A DNA stretch of 64,000 bases from JdFR-22 sp964534325. Its GTDB lineage: Archaea > Halobacteriota > Archaeoglobi > Archaeoglobales > Archaeoglobaceae. This document shows, in pieces, positions 8,916-17,544 of the stretch. Location: NCBI GenBank assembly GCA_964534325.1, contig CAZHOR010000003.1, forward strand, positions 113,418-177,417. The letters are read 5' to 3'. The notes under the pieces were generated by a model. That model was not told where the DNA came from and did not search any database. It was given only the letters and a program-made list of their open reading frames with translations. Each line of letters opens with the position of its first letter. The stretch's first letter is position 1. Both the position numbers and the translations under genes were made by a program.

Positions 8916-9398
8916 ATGGGATTCGGAACTATTATAGCAACAATAATCTCCATAACTCTCCTCATCTTTGTTGGTTATTCTTTCATCTCCGGTAACATCC
9001 ATTTTGCCGAGGTGGTCGGGGGGAGCTACAAAAATTCTGCTGACAGAACTGTGGAGTTGGTCAACACCGACATCAAAATCATCAACGCTACATATAACGA
9101 ATCGGATCAGAAGATAATTTCCTATTTTGAGAACACGGGCAGTGTAAAATTTGATGGTTTTAACTGTTTTGATGCCCTATACTACGGCGAGACAGATAAT
9201 GGAGAAAAAGTAGTTGAATATTTGAACGATTCAAGCTATACCATTTGTGATGAGCTGGTCAACCCGGGCATATTTGACGCTCAGGAGCTCTCAAAACTTG
9301 AAGCTAATCCCTCATCTGGTGTGGAGAACGGCACTTACGTCCTGATCGTTTGCACTCCGAATGCTATCTGCAACAGCTTGAACTTCAGTGTAGGATAA
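8916..9398 (+). CDS. arlF: Archaellum stator protein ArlF (FlaF)
   Basis: 160 aa. N-terminal helix GFGTIIATIISITLLIFVGY followed by a beta-rich domain with sequons (NATYNES, NTGSVKF, NDSSYT). Known ArlF binds the S-layer and anchors the rotating motor in the pseudoperiplasm. The ribosome binding site is CAGGTGGGG just upstream. Four cysteines lie in the outer domain (NCFD, TICDE, VCTPNAICN), possibly two disulfides, which is unusual for this small family. Confidence 0.8.
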   Translation: MGFGTIIATIISITLLIFVGYSFISGNIHFAEVVGGSYKNSADRTVELVNTDIKIINATYNESDQKIISYFENTGSVKFDGFNCFDALYYGETDNGEKVVEYLNDSSYTICDELVNPGIFDAQELSKLEANPSSGVENGTYVLIVCTPNAICNSLNFSVG

Positions 9399-9418
9399 TC
9401 CGAATAGGAGTGGATATA

Positions 9419-10159
9419 ATGGGTCCATATCAAAATTTTGAAGAGCGGAGGAATGGGACGACGAGGTCTATAGTCTCAAGCGGGAATAGTGAGATAGATA
9501 GGAGACTTGGTGGAGGCATCTCAGAAGATTCTTTAGTTCTTGTAGAGGGAGAGAACGATACCGGAAAGAGTGTCGTATGTCAGCAGCTAACTTATGGGAG
9601 CCTATTTTCTGGACACAGGGTGGCTTATTTTACTACGGAGAACACCATCAGGGGTCTTTTGGACCAGATGGAATCTTTAAGTCTTGATATATGGGACTTT
9701 TTTGCATGGGGGTATATCAGAATATTCCCCATTCACCTCGAAGGGATAAAATGGTCCCCAGAGCAAATGAAAACCATTTTAGAATCAGTTGCCAAAACAA
9801 TAAAATCGGTAAGGGAGAACGTGATCTTTATTGACTCTTTAACCCTCTTCACAACTTACTCCACAGAAGAAGATATTTTTTCGTTCTTAACGAAGCTGAA
9901 AGACCTCTGTGATGAGGGCAAAACTATCTTCATAGCTCTGCATCAGCATGCATTCAAAGAAGACACACTGGCGAGGGTCCGCTCTGCCTGCGACTGTCAT
10001 CTGTTCCTCAGAAAAGCCCTTATCGGAGATAGATATGTAAACTCTTTACAGGTGTCCAAGATAAGGGGTGCTAAGAAAACCAGCGGTAATTCTGTGAGCT
10101 TTGAAGTTCATCCGGGCTTTGGGCTCAAAGTAATTCCCATAACACAGGTGAGGATATAG
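9419..10159 (+). CDS. arlH: Archaellum motor regulator ArlH (FlaH), RecA-like
   Basis: Cytoplasmic RecA/KaiC-like protein that binds ATP and sits under the ArlI hexamer. Start at 9419 is supported by GGAGTGGAT at 9406-9414; the frame extends upstream but would overlap arlF. Walker A is GENDTGKS at 44-51, Walker B is VIFIDSLTLF. 246 aa is normal. In ArlH ATP binding but not fast hydrolysis controls ArlI docking. Confidence 0.93.
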   Translation: MGPYQNFEERRNGTTRSIVSSGNSEIDRRLGGGISEDSLVLVEGENDTGKSVVCQQLTYGSLFSGHRVAYFTTENTIRGLLDQMESLSLDIWDFFAWGYIRIFPIHLEGIKWSPEQMKTILESVAKTIKSVRENVIFIDSLTLFTTYSTEEDIFSFLTKLKDLCDEGKTIFIALHQHAFKEDTLARVRSACDCHLFLRKALIGDRYVNSLQVSKIRGAKKTSGNSVSFEVHPGFGLKVIPITQVRI

Positions 10160-10226
10160 CTCGGTGTTGGCTGGATAATTATGAGCAAAAATTTATTGTA
10201 TTTTCGGAACCATAATAATAATCATA

Positions 10227-12074
10227 ATGTCGGAAAAACAGAGAATTGATTTCAGTTATAAACCAAAAGGGGTAAAGGGAGTTGATGCCAACTTTCCTTT
10301 TAAGCCCAGAAAGCTTGAGGTAGAGCATAATCTGGACAATATAGCCAGCTGTGGCGTTTACAAGTTCCTCCCCAACAAGATGAAAAAGGAAGTGGAGAGC
10401 AACCTCCATCTCCTTGAATACTTGCATATGATCCCTCTTAATAAGATCGGTTTACCTAAATTTGTTCCCAAGCTCAGCGATAAAAAACATCGTCGGATGG
10501 AGAACCCCAACCTGATATATCCGGCTGGTGAGGGGATCTACGTCCACATTTATCCTGATAAGAGTGACGTCAGAGATTATTATATACCAATCGAGCCCAC
10601 TCTCCTGGCCGGGGTTGACAACTTGATGAAGAAGGTAGAATTAATGCTTGTAGATTACCTTACGGACATTGAAATAGACCCTGGCGATACTGAACAGAAG
10701 AAAAAGGTTTTAGAGGAGGCTCTTAACGATATTTGCACGGTCTCGGAGGAGAGAAGCTTTGTTAGTGATGAAGCCGGCACCATAAACTTACTTCCACTCT
10801 TCAAGAACCTCAAATCAAGGAATGTTGGAAACAAGATCGAATTATCCCCTCAGGAGTTCAAGGCCCTGAAATACTCCCTGATAAGGGATAAGGTCGGGCT
10901 GGGCATTCTCCAGCCATACATAAAGGACCCCAATATTGAAGACATCTCCTGTAGTGGTCTGGGACCGATCTTTATCGAGCATAAGATACTGAAAAGCCTG
11001 AAGAGCGTGGTGGAGTTCCGGGACAATGAAACACTAAACAGGTTTGTTATAAAGCTTGCCGAGAGGATAAGCAAGCCGGTCACCTATAAAGACCCTATTG
11101 TGGACTCCACGCTTCCCGATGGCTCCAGAATAAATATTGTATATGGTGGCGATATAAGCAAGAACGGAAGCAATTTTACCATAAGAAAGTTCAATGAAAC
11201 CCCCTTCAGCATTCTGGAGTTAATCGATTTTGGGACATTGGATTACAGGATAGCCGGTTACCTCTGGCTCTTGATAGGAGAGGGTATGAGCGGCTTTATA
11301 TGTGGGGAGACTGCAGGCGGTAAAACTACATTTATGAACGCTATAACATCCCTGATACCTACCGAATCCAAAGTGGTCTCCCTCGAAGATATACCGGAAC
11401 TCCAGATCCCCCATAAGAACTGGATTAGAGAAACTACAAGAACAACATCAAGAGGTGCTAAAAGCGTTGGGGAAGGTGAAGGTTCAAATGTAACCATGTA
11501 CGATTTATTGAAAGCTTCATTGAGGCAAAGACCTGATTATATACTCGTTGGCGAGATCAGGGGCGCAGAGGGGAATATTGCATTTCAGGGAATGCAGACC
11601 GGTCACCCTGTGATGTCCACATTTCATGCTGCAGGAGTTGAGAAACTCATTCAGAGGCTGACAGCTCCTCCGATCAGCGTTCCAGAGACCTTCATAGACA
11701 ACCTCAACTTCGTGGTGATCTCCAGTACCGTTAGAAAGCCAAATAGAGAGCTGGTAAGAAGGATATTGAGCGTTAATGAGATAGTTGGGTATGATCCGGA
11801 AAGCGGCGGGATCTCCTTTATTGAAGTGTTCAAATGGGATCCCAAAACCGATACGCATACGTTTACAGGGTATGGGAACTCTTATTTGCTTGAACAAAAA
11901 CTGGCAACTTATTTGGGCATACCATATAATAAGACCAAATTGATTTACGATGAGGTTGAAAAGAGATCTAAAATCCTGAAAAAATTACATGAGCAGAGGA
12001 GAACCAATTTTTACGAACTCTTCCAGACTATATCCAGAGCTCAGAATAGCGGTCTGCTGGAGATCAAAACATGA
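10227..12074 (+). CDS. arlI: Archaellum ATPase ArlI (FlaI)
   Basis: Hexameric type II/IV secretion ATPase that powers assembly and rotation of the archaellum. Walker A GETAGGKT at 360-367, Asp box VSLEDIPELQ, Walker B and following ILVGEIRGAEG, His box MQTGHPVMSTFHA, all present. The first 200 residues (three-helix and N-terminal domains) match the family layout; 615 aa is slightly long. A 67-nt gap with AT-rich TAATAATAATCATAATG precedes it, so it could have an extra internal promoter. Confidence 0.96.
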   Translation: MSEKQRIDFSYKPKGVKGVDANFPFKPRKLEVEHNLDNIASCGVYKFLPNKMKKEVESNLHLLEYLHMIPLNKIGLPKFVPKLSDKKHRRMENPNLIYPAGEGIYVHIYPDKSDVRDYYIPIEPTLLAGVDNLMKKVELMLVDYLTDIEIDPGDTEQKKKVLEEALNDICTVSEERSFVSDEAGTINLLPLFKNLKSRNVGNKIELSPQEFKALKYSLIRDKVGLGILQPYIKDPNIEDISCSGLGPIFIEHKILKSLKSVVEFRDNETLNRFVIKLAERISKPVTYKDPIVDSTLPDGSRINIVYGGDISKNGSNFTIRKFNETPFSILELIDFGTLDYRIAGYLWLLIGEGMSGFICGETAGGKTTFMNAITSLIPTESKVVSLEDIPELQIPHKNWIRETTRTTSRGAKSVGEGEGSNVTMYDLLKASLRQRPDYILVGEIRGAEGNIAFQGMQTGHPVMSTFHAAGVEKLIQRLTAPPISVPETFIDNLNFVVISSTVRKPNRELVRRILSVNEIVGYDPESGGISFIEVFKWDPKTDTHTFTGYGNSYLLEQKLATYLGIPYNKTKLIYDEVEKRSKILKKLHEQRRTNFYELFQTISRAQNSGLLEIKT

Positions 12075-12099
12075 TCATTCGACTGGTCAGGTGATTTAG

Positions 12100-13788
12100 A
12101 TGAGCCATCAGGTGGTTTCAAGGATTTCCAATCTCTTTACCGGAACTGAAGACCAAGAAGAAGGCTTAAATGATAGCGGGAATGAGCTTAACCTACTTGA
12201 AGGGGTCAAAGACAAGTTTGAAGACCTTTTGCTGGACAACGACCTCCTTTTCGCGCTCACTTACATGACCTCCCTCTCGACGGCTCAGTTGAGCAGGAAC
12301 TATATTTTCCATATGGTAGCCGAGAATAGGGAATATGCAGCCAGCAAGTACTTCAGGAAGATCAGGGACTTAACACAAAAGTGGCATTATGATTACGCAA
12401 CCGCTTGTGAGCTCATTGCAAATAGAGTAAAACATGAAAGGACTAAAAACCTGTTAAGCCGTTTTGCGAATGCAATATCTGCTGGAGAGCCGGATGTAGA
12501 GTTCCTCAGAAGAGAACATAATGCCTTCAAGACCATCAGGAGAAACGAGTACGAAAGAGGACTGGACAATATGAATAAGTGGGCTGACGCCTACACCTCA
12601 ATCCTCGTTTCCACTTCCCTTATAACTGTCATAATCTTCTTCTCTATCGCCATCTACAGCGCAAGCAATCCCATCTCTTTATTGCTGGGAGGCACTGTTT
12701 TGAACATGGCGATCTGTTCATTTGGTATTGGAATGCTTTTCAAGACGGTCCCCAAAGACAGGAAGATACACGATTTCCATATCAAACCAAAAGAACAGGT
12801 TATAATCTCACGCTTGAAACTCTTCCTGATCCCTCTGGCAGTTCTTACTTTTATAATGCTCTCCGTAATTCCTGCTTTTTTCAATACTGAGCCCATAATG
12901 GGTGTAGTGGATATAAAAGGGCTCGGATTTATCATGTCAGGAGCGATATTATCTCCTATCGCTTTACTGGGCAGGATTGATGACAGGAAGGTAAGCAGTA
13001 GAGACGAATCCTTCACGTCCTTTATAAAAAGTTTGGGCTCTGTAAAGGCAAGTGGAGACGTTTCTCTCGCTGAGGCGATCAACAATATAAACAAGAAAAA
13101 CTTGGGCGACTTGAGCGATCTGGCTTTACAGCTCAAAAACAGGTTATCCATGGGAGTTTCAGCTAAACTCTGCTGGGACAGATTTATTGGTGAGAGCGGC
13201 AGTTACTTGGTCAAGAAGTTCACCAGCATATTTGTTGATGCCATGGATATGGGAGGAGATTCCAGCTATATAGGGGAAGAAGTTGGGTCCTCTGCTCTTG
13301 GGATGGTCCTTTTGAGGCTAAAAAGGGACCTAATCTCCTCAGGTTTCACTAACCTCATTATAACCCTCCACATCGCGATGGTCGCCTTACTGCTCTTCGT
13401 ATCGAAGATCCTGAACATCTTTACACTCTACATTTCAGAACTATTCACAAAATACGTGGGAGGAGCCCCATCAGACGTGGCTTCAAGAGTTCCTATGGAC
13501 TTGGGGGGTATGAGCATAGGAGTGTTCGGAAATGTGCCCATGGACCTCATTCAACAATTTACCTTTTTTGTGATTCTTACATTGACCATAGCCAATGCTC
13601 TTGCCGCTAATATTGTAAAAGGAGGCGGATGGTACATGTATATCTACTTTGCCTGCATTCTGTTCGTTATTACAGGTCTGCTGATGATCATAATCCCGAA
13701 CGCCATTGATCTGGCGTTTAGCCTTCCATCATTTACTGAGATGGGAGATGCGGGTACCATTGGAAATATAGAGAGTATAAACAAATAG
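12100..13788 (+). CDS. arlJ: Archaellum platform membrane protein ArlJ (FlaJ)
   Basis: Polytopic membrane platform that receives archaellins and contacts ArlI. Two T2SF-type cytoplasmic domains (about 40-170 and 290-390) alternate with hydrophobic segments (SILVSTSLITVIIFFSIAIY; LFLIPLAVLTFIMLSVIPAF; the last four near the C-terminus). Start at 12100 follows CAGGTGATTTAG. 562 aa is normal. Last core gene of the operon. Confidence 0.95.
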   Translation: MSHQVVSRISNLFTGTEDQEEGLNDSGNELNLLEGVKDKFEDLLLDNDLLFALTYMTSLSTAQLSRNYIFHMVAENREYAASKYFRKIRDLTQKWHYDYATACELIANRVKHERTKNLLSRFANAISAGEPDVEFLRREHNAFKTIRRNEYERGLDNMNKWADAYTSILVSTSLITVIIFFSIAIYSASNPISLLLGGTVLNMAICSFGIGMLFKTVPKDRKIHDFHIKPKEQVIISRLKLFLIPLAVLTFIMLSVIPAFFNTEPIMGVVDIKGLGFIMSGAILSPIALLGRIDDRKVSSRDESFTSFIKSLGSVKASGDVSLAEAINNINKKNLGDLSDLALQLKNRLSMGVSAKLCWDRFIGESGSYLVKKFTSIFVDAMDMGGDSSYIGEEVGSSALGMVLLRLKRDLISSGFTNLIITLHIAMVALLLFVSKILNIFTLYISELFTKYVGGAPSDVASRVPMDLGGMSIGVFGNVPMDLIQQFTFFVILTLTIANALAANIVKGGGWYMYIYFACILFVITGLLMIIIPNAIDLAFSLPSFTEMGDAGTIGNIESINK

Positions 13789-13802
13789 GTGAGAAGGTGT
13801 GA

Positions 13803-13877
13803 ATGATGTTCTGTTCCATGAGTAAAAAAGGAGAGATCAATTCCCCGACCCGTTCAATGACTGGTAAGAGGTGTTAA
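13803..13877 (+). CDS. 24-codon micro-ORF between arlJ and the coiled-coil gene
   Basis: Reads MMFCSMSKKGEINSPTRSM plus five residues (TGKRC) before TAA. It starts about 5 nt after GAAGGTGTGA, which resembles the ribosome binding sites used in this operon. Its stop overlaps the GTG triplet just upstream of the next start, so its translation could couple arlJ to the coiled-coil protein. Equally it could be non-coding leader. No homologue is recognised. Confidence 0.25.
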   Translation: MMFCSMSKKGEINSPTRSMTGKRC

Positions 13878-13879
13878 AA

Positions 13880-14647
13880 ATGATTCTTGACGCTTTATTT
13901 GGGATATTAGTGGCAATAATCACTGTCAGCGGTTTGTACGTCTACCGGAAAAGAGTCCCACCAGAAAAAGTTCGTATGGTTAAAGATTATTACCAGGATT
14001 ACAAAGGATCAGCAGTTTCAGCACTTAATGATTCTGTGGAGAAATTAAAGGGAGCTGAAAAGTTAAAATCTACTGCAATTGCCGGATTACAGAGCCTCAG
14101 AACCTCAAATGCGGGCCAGAATCTGGATATAGAAGAGCTTAAAAAGGAGCTTAAAAAGGAGATCGAGGAGGAACTGAAGCACGAGACATCTCTGGGCGTA
14201 TCCGAGCAAAAGTCCAAGAGCGTAGGTGAAGCTGTGGAAGCAACTAAAAACAGACAAGAGGACTTGAAGTCCAGTGCGAGTTTTCAAGACCAGGTAGAAG
14301 AGGAAAACACTTTTTCCCAAGAACCTCAACCCCAAAGAGAAGAAAATGAAGATGAAGATAGTGATTACCTTGACCTGGATCTGGAGAATATCAGGATAGA
14401 CGAAGAAGATGAGGACGAGGAAGAAGATGAAGAAGAGGCTCTGGAGCTCGATGAGGATGTTGAAGATGATCAGTATTCACAAGATGAAGAAGACTGGATA
14501 TCAGAGTTATCCAGGGATATAGAGAAGGGAACGAAAGATAAGGTGGATTTGCAGAGAGACCTAAAAAATAGTGAGTTCAGCGTTAAAGAGCTGGAAAAAG
14601 AACTGGAAGACAGTTATAAGAAACTGAAGGAATTCCAAATAAGATAG
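13880..14647 (+). CDS. Membrane-anchored acidic coiled-coil protein of the archaellum operon
   Basis: 255 aa from the ATG at 13880, with GAGGTG at 13869-13874; a GTG at 13871 is in frame. One N-terminal membrane helix (ILDALFGILVAIITVSGLYV), a basic flank (YRKRVPPEKVR), then a coiled coil (IEELKKELKKEIEEELKHE), a long Asp/Glu tract (for example EDEDEEEDEEEALELDEDVE) and a C-terminal coiled coil (VKELEKELEDSYKKLKEFQ). Not a known core archaellum gene. Its place at the operon end suggests a membrane-associated scaffold for the motor or polar cap; this is inference. Confidence 0.75.
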   Translation: MILDALFGILVAIITVSGLYVYRKRVPPEKVRMVKDYYQDYKGSAVSALNDSVEKLKGAEKLKSTAIAGLQSLRTSNAGQNLDIEELKKELKKEIEEELKHETSLGVSEQKSKSVGEAVEATKNRQEDLKSSASFQDQVEEENTFSQEPQPQREENEDEDSDYLDLDLENIRIDEEDEDEEEDEEEALELDEDVEDDQYSQDEEDWISELSRDIEKGTKDKVDLQRDLKNSEFSVKELEKELEDSYKKLKEFQIR

Positions 14648-14683
14648 TGGACAGAGCCCGGCAGAGCGTCTTTCAGATTAGTG

Positions 14684-15016
14684 TTATTTCAGGAGTTCCA
14701 TATAGGTTATGGTGTTCCTCAGGATCACTATGAGGTAGGTCAGGAGAACAAAGGTTAAAACTACTGCAGAACAATGGTGTACTGGTTTTGATGGTTTTAC
14801 TTTCTCGAAAAGCAAGATCCCGGAGCTCAAGAAAACTGTCAGAAGTATTATTTTTGCTGTAATGAATTGTAAGGGATTGTAGGTGATGGGTCTGAGGATG
14901 GGGTTGATCTCTATTGCACCCAGATAGTGGACCGCCTGGTAAGTAAGAAAGAAATCTATCATATTCAGGCATATGAGTCCAATGAGTAGATACGGGATTT
15001 TAGTGGAGAATCTCAT
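14684..15016 (-). CDS. DUF5658-like membrane protein
   Basis: About 110 aa with three to four membrane helices. The pattern NMIDFFLTYQAVHYLGAIEI followed by NPILRP matches the DUF5658 signature (N..D...T....G..E.NP). Function unknown in the family. The start at 15016 (MRFSTKIPYLLIG) is preferred over 15025. Convergent with the archaellum operon, 36 nt apart. Confidence 0.65.
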   Translation of the reverse strand: MRFSTKIPYLLIGLICLNMIDFFLTYQAVHYLGAIEINPILRPITYNPLQFITAKIILLTVFLSSGILLFEKVKPSKPVHHCSAVVLTFVLLTYLIVILRNTITYMELLK

Positions 15017-15096
15017 GTCACACACTCCAACCGGTTAACAGTTGGTGAATGGATAATTTAAAAATTCACTATTTATTATTAATCATAATCATAATT

Positions 15097-15143
15097 GTTT
15101 TAGACTTCTCGCTTTAAGGGCGAGCGCTTGAGCGTTTTAGACT
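15097..15143. repeat. Hairpin flanked by direct repeats GTTTTAGACT
   Basis: GTTTTAGACT occurs at 15097-15106 and 15134-15143. Between them are an inverted repeat CTCGC (15108-15112)/GCGAG (15120-15124) and a near-palindrome CGCTTGAGCG (15125-15134). It sits between the regulator gene's 3' end and the DUF5658 gene's start, both on the minus strand, so it may be a terminator or an operator. Confidence 0.5.
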
Positions 15144-15200
15144 AAAATTTTAACCTGAAATAATAGTGCAGCTCTTAAAGCCTGTAAAGAATAATCTGCA

Positions 15201-16064
15201 TTAGAAAATGTTCTCCATTCCCTCCAGGTCTTTGGAGACGCCTTTAAGCATCTTGTTCTCCATTAGGGTCTTGAAACCTTCTTTGTACATATCATATTCA
15301 TTCTCACTGACGGTCTCATCCACCGTTTTCAGGTAGTAGAGAGCGGGGTCCTCTTCTATTATGGAATCCAGAGTATCTTTTTTCATGTACCCCACCAGTC
15401 TGGAGGGTGGTTTATCCCCGAAGATGTCTTGATAATCTCCGGTGGATATCATCTTGTCTATGATCTTATTGGCTTTGAATATTCCCATGTGGACACCGTT
15501 CTTCAGCTCGGAGAGGTCCTTATCGGCTATCTCCGGAATAAAATCTGGGTCTTCGAACCCGGTTCCAGAGCTTGCCGTATCAATGATTTCCGTGCCCAGA
15601 TCCATATGTTTTATACCCAAGATATACAGTCCTTTCAAGAAGGCTGTCAGGAAGTCCTTATCCTTGTTCATGGCATTGACCACAAGATACCCCATTCGTT
15701 TGAACCATATATCCCTTGTTTCTTCCCAAGACAACTCTCCGCAATCAAACCTCTCCATCAGGTTGATAAAGACCGCATCAAGCTCCGTGTAAACCTTGAG
15801 AGCCACCAATTCTTTTTTGATCTTTTGCAGACCCGGCTCATTTATGGAGTAGATCTTTTTTCTCTTATCCTTTTTATCGATCCCCACAGAGATCTCTTCC
15901 TTATCTTCGAGCTGCTTTAAATGCTTTGATAGAACCGAGTCAGATAATCCAGTACCCTCTTTCAGAGCTCTCCAGTCTTTATCGCCAGAGGAGAGAACGA
16001 GACGTATCCTATCCTTGCTCCTCTCATCAACGTCTCTCTGATACCTCTTTTTTGCCTTCTCCAT
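15201..16064 (-). CDS. Winged-helix transcriptional regulator with C-terminal ligand-type domain
   Basis: 287 aa from the ATG at 16064, preceded on the minus strand by AAAGGTGGT. Residues 15-95 form a winged helix like ArsR/MarR proteins (KDWRALKEGTGLSDSVLSKH is the HTH, KDKRKKIYSINEPG the wing). The remaining 190 residues are helical and unrecognised, probably a sensing or dimerisation domain. A tandem direct repeat lies in its own promoter (16096-16151), suggesting autoregulation. The ligand and targets are unknown. Confidence 0.8.
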   Translation of the reverse strand: MEKAKKRYQRDVDERSKDRIRLVLSSGDKDWRALKEGTGLSDSVLSKHLKQLEDKEEISVGIDKKDKRKKIYSINEPGLQKIKKELVALKVYTELDAVFINLMERFDCGELSWEETRDIWFKRMGYLVVNAMNKDKDFLTAFLKGLYILGIKHMDLGTEIIDTASSGTGFEDPDFIPEIADKDLSELKNGVHMGIFKANKIIDKMISTGDYQDIFGDKPPSRLVGYMKKDTLDSIIEEDPALYYLKTVDETVSENEYDMYKEGFKTLMENKMLKGVSKDLEGMENIF

Positions 16065-16095
16065 ATAGACCACCTTTTATTGGCAAAGTTACCTC

Positions 16096-16151
16096 GGTGA
16101 AGGAAGTAATTATCATCATCATGAGAAACTTTGGTGAAAGAAGTATTTATC
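16096..16151. promoter_or_regulatory. Tandem 19-nt direct repeat in regulator promoter
   Basis: GGTGAAGGAAGTAATTATC (16096-16114) and GGTGAAAGAAGTATTTATC (16133-16151) match at 17 of 19 positions, 37 nt apart, just upstream of the winged-helix gene. On the minus strand each ends up as GATAAWTACTTC, which includes an AT-rich TATA-like core. They may be duplicated promoters or two operator sites. Confidence 0.5.
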
Positions 16152-16273
16152 TGTTTTCCCCACACACCACAGACCAATAGACCCATAGGGGAGGATAGAC
16201 CAAGAACACGGTCGAATCGGCATAAGAGGATTACTTTGAAACCTTAATTAATTTATACCAGAAGCAAAAAGAC

Positions 16274-17164
16274 TTAATCAATACTTACGTAGATGAATGG
16301 ACCGCCTTCAGGGTTAACTCCCAGCTTGACAACTATGGCTCCATCTTTTCGTGTGGTCAGGCAGGACCGTTGCACCACTCCACCTCCTCTTTTGTGAACC
16401 ACCCATCCATCGCTTACCTGGCGATACCTGTCTATTGCACTGTCGAGGTGCTCGAGATGTCTGCCTTCGGAGATTATGGTCAGCTTTGGTCTAAAGTAGT
16501 GGAACAATTCGGGGTGAAAGCCACAGTCTTTCCCGTGGTAGGGAGCGAGCAGTATGTCAATATCCTTGATGGAATCAATAAAATCATTTCTTTCCAGCAA
16601 CTCCTCCCATGAAGGAGTTCCGTTATCGCCTGTGAGCATTACTTTGGCGTGTCCATAGGATAGGGTGGTGACGAGGCTGTGGTTGTTGAAGTCCCGCTCG
16701 CTGCATGGAGTGGGAGTAAAAACCTGGATTTCTACTCCACCGTTATTGGAGGCGAATCGAGGGTTCTGTTCAGGCGACACAGCACCCAAATAATGTTGTA
16801 TAAACTTCAAATACTTCTCTAACAATCCCCTCTTCTCTTCCAACTGCTCCATTAAGCGGATTCCTGGTGTGCTGTCTCCGCCTATGAGGTCTACGCCATC
16901 TATGTCGGGCCAATTCATGACGCGGGGTGGCACTCCATCCAGGTTCATTATATCGCTGATGTGGTCTCCGTGGGGGTGGGTTATTATGGCATAATCGATC
17001 TTTTCCAGTCCACTTTTCTTCAAATGCAGGAGGGGACTGAACCATTTATCTCCTGTCTTATAGGACCCCGTTCCCAGGTCGTGCACGATGCTGGTTCCAT
17101 TGGGCGTATTGATGTATGCAGAGGTTCCACGCTGAACATCCCAGAAGATCATATCACAGGTCAT
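16274..17164 (-). CDS. MBL-fold hydrolase, ComEC C-terminal-like
   Basis: Metallo-beta-lactamase-fold enzyme. Metal ligands: HPHGDH (in YAIITHPHGDHISDIMNLDG), Asp in MLTGDNGTPSW, and APYHGKDCGFHPE. The overall order matches the ComEC/Rec2 nuclease-like C-terminal domain, here without the membrane channel, so a soluble hydrolase or nuclease acting on nucleic acid or a phosphodiester is likely. Start at 17164 is supported by TTGGAG upstream; Met5 (17152) would match family N-termini better. Single gene. Confidence 0.85.
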   Translation of the reverse strand: MTCDMIFWDVQRGTSAYINTPNGTSIVHDLGTGSYKTGDKWFSPLLHLKKSGLEKIDYAIITHPHGDHISDIMNLDGVPPRVMNWPDIDGVDLIGGDSTPGIRLMEQLEEKRGLLEKYLKFIQHYLGAVSPEQNPRFASNNGGVEIQVFTPTPCSERDFNNHSLVTTLSYGHAKVMLTGDNGTPSWEELLERNDFIDSIKDIDILLAPYHGKDCGFHPELFHYFRPKLTIISEGRHLEHLDSAIDRYRQVSDGWVVHKRGGGVVQRSCLTTRKDGAIVVKLGVNPEGGPFIYVSID

Positions 17165-17332
17165 TGCTCAGCTCCAATCTCTATTTCTGCCAAAATAAAT
17201 ATTTCCTATTAACAGGAAAGCTGTGTCTGTTTTGAAGGACTCCAGCATCGATCACCCATTCTGCGTATTAATTCTACATAACGCACCGAACCTATCTAAC
17301 CTTGAGATATAGCCACCAATAGGCAAAAAACT

Positions 17333-17345
17333 TATTTATAATAAG
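17333..17345 (+). promoter_or_regulatory. TATA box before candidate RNA
   Basis: TATTTATAATAAG at 17333-17345. A TATA centre near 17338 places transcription start around 17361-17366, where the inverted repeat of the candidate RNA begins. Confidence 0.45.
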
Positions 17346-17360
17346 ATACAACTTATTGAC

Positions 17361-17445
17361 ACCAGGGTGGTGATATGGGTAGTTAGGCACTCCCGCCGTT
17401 GCCTCCTCTACACTGTATTCAATTCTCAAAAAAGACCACCCTGGT
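17361..17445 (+). ncRNA. Candidate structured small RNA (85 nt)
   Basis: Terminal inverted repeat ACCAGGGTGGT (17361-17371)/ACCACCCTGGT (17435-17445), 11 bp and perfect. It encloses a second stem: GTAG/CTAC (17379-17382/17408-17411) stacked on AGGCA/TGCCT (17385-17389/17400-17404), loop CTCCCGCCGT. No gene covers the region; the only in-frame start inside (ATG at 17374) stops after three codons. A TATA box lies at the right distance upstream. Alternative: a tiny inverted-repeat element such as a MITE; no target duplication is visible. Confidence 0.4.
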
Positions 17446-17544
17446 CTATTATAAACGAAAGGGGCGAATGAAGAAGGGAATATTTTGGGAGCAAATAATA
17501 GTTTATTGTCCTTTTTGGGACAAAAAAAGTAAAAATTGAGTTTT
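17446..17544. other. Intergenic: short frame and hairpin downstream of histone gene
   Basis: A 23-codon plus-strand frame at 17468-17539 (starts MKKGIFWEQIIVYCPF) has no clear ribosome binding site. TGTCC-TTTTTG-GGACA around 17508-17523 next to T/A runs may be the terminator of the histone gene on the minus strand. Confidence 0.35.

Noticed and set aside
12654..13151. 165-codon minus-strand frame
   Set aside because: Antisense to arlJ, with no features of its own.
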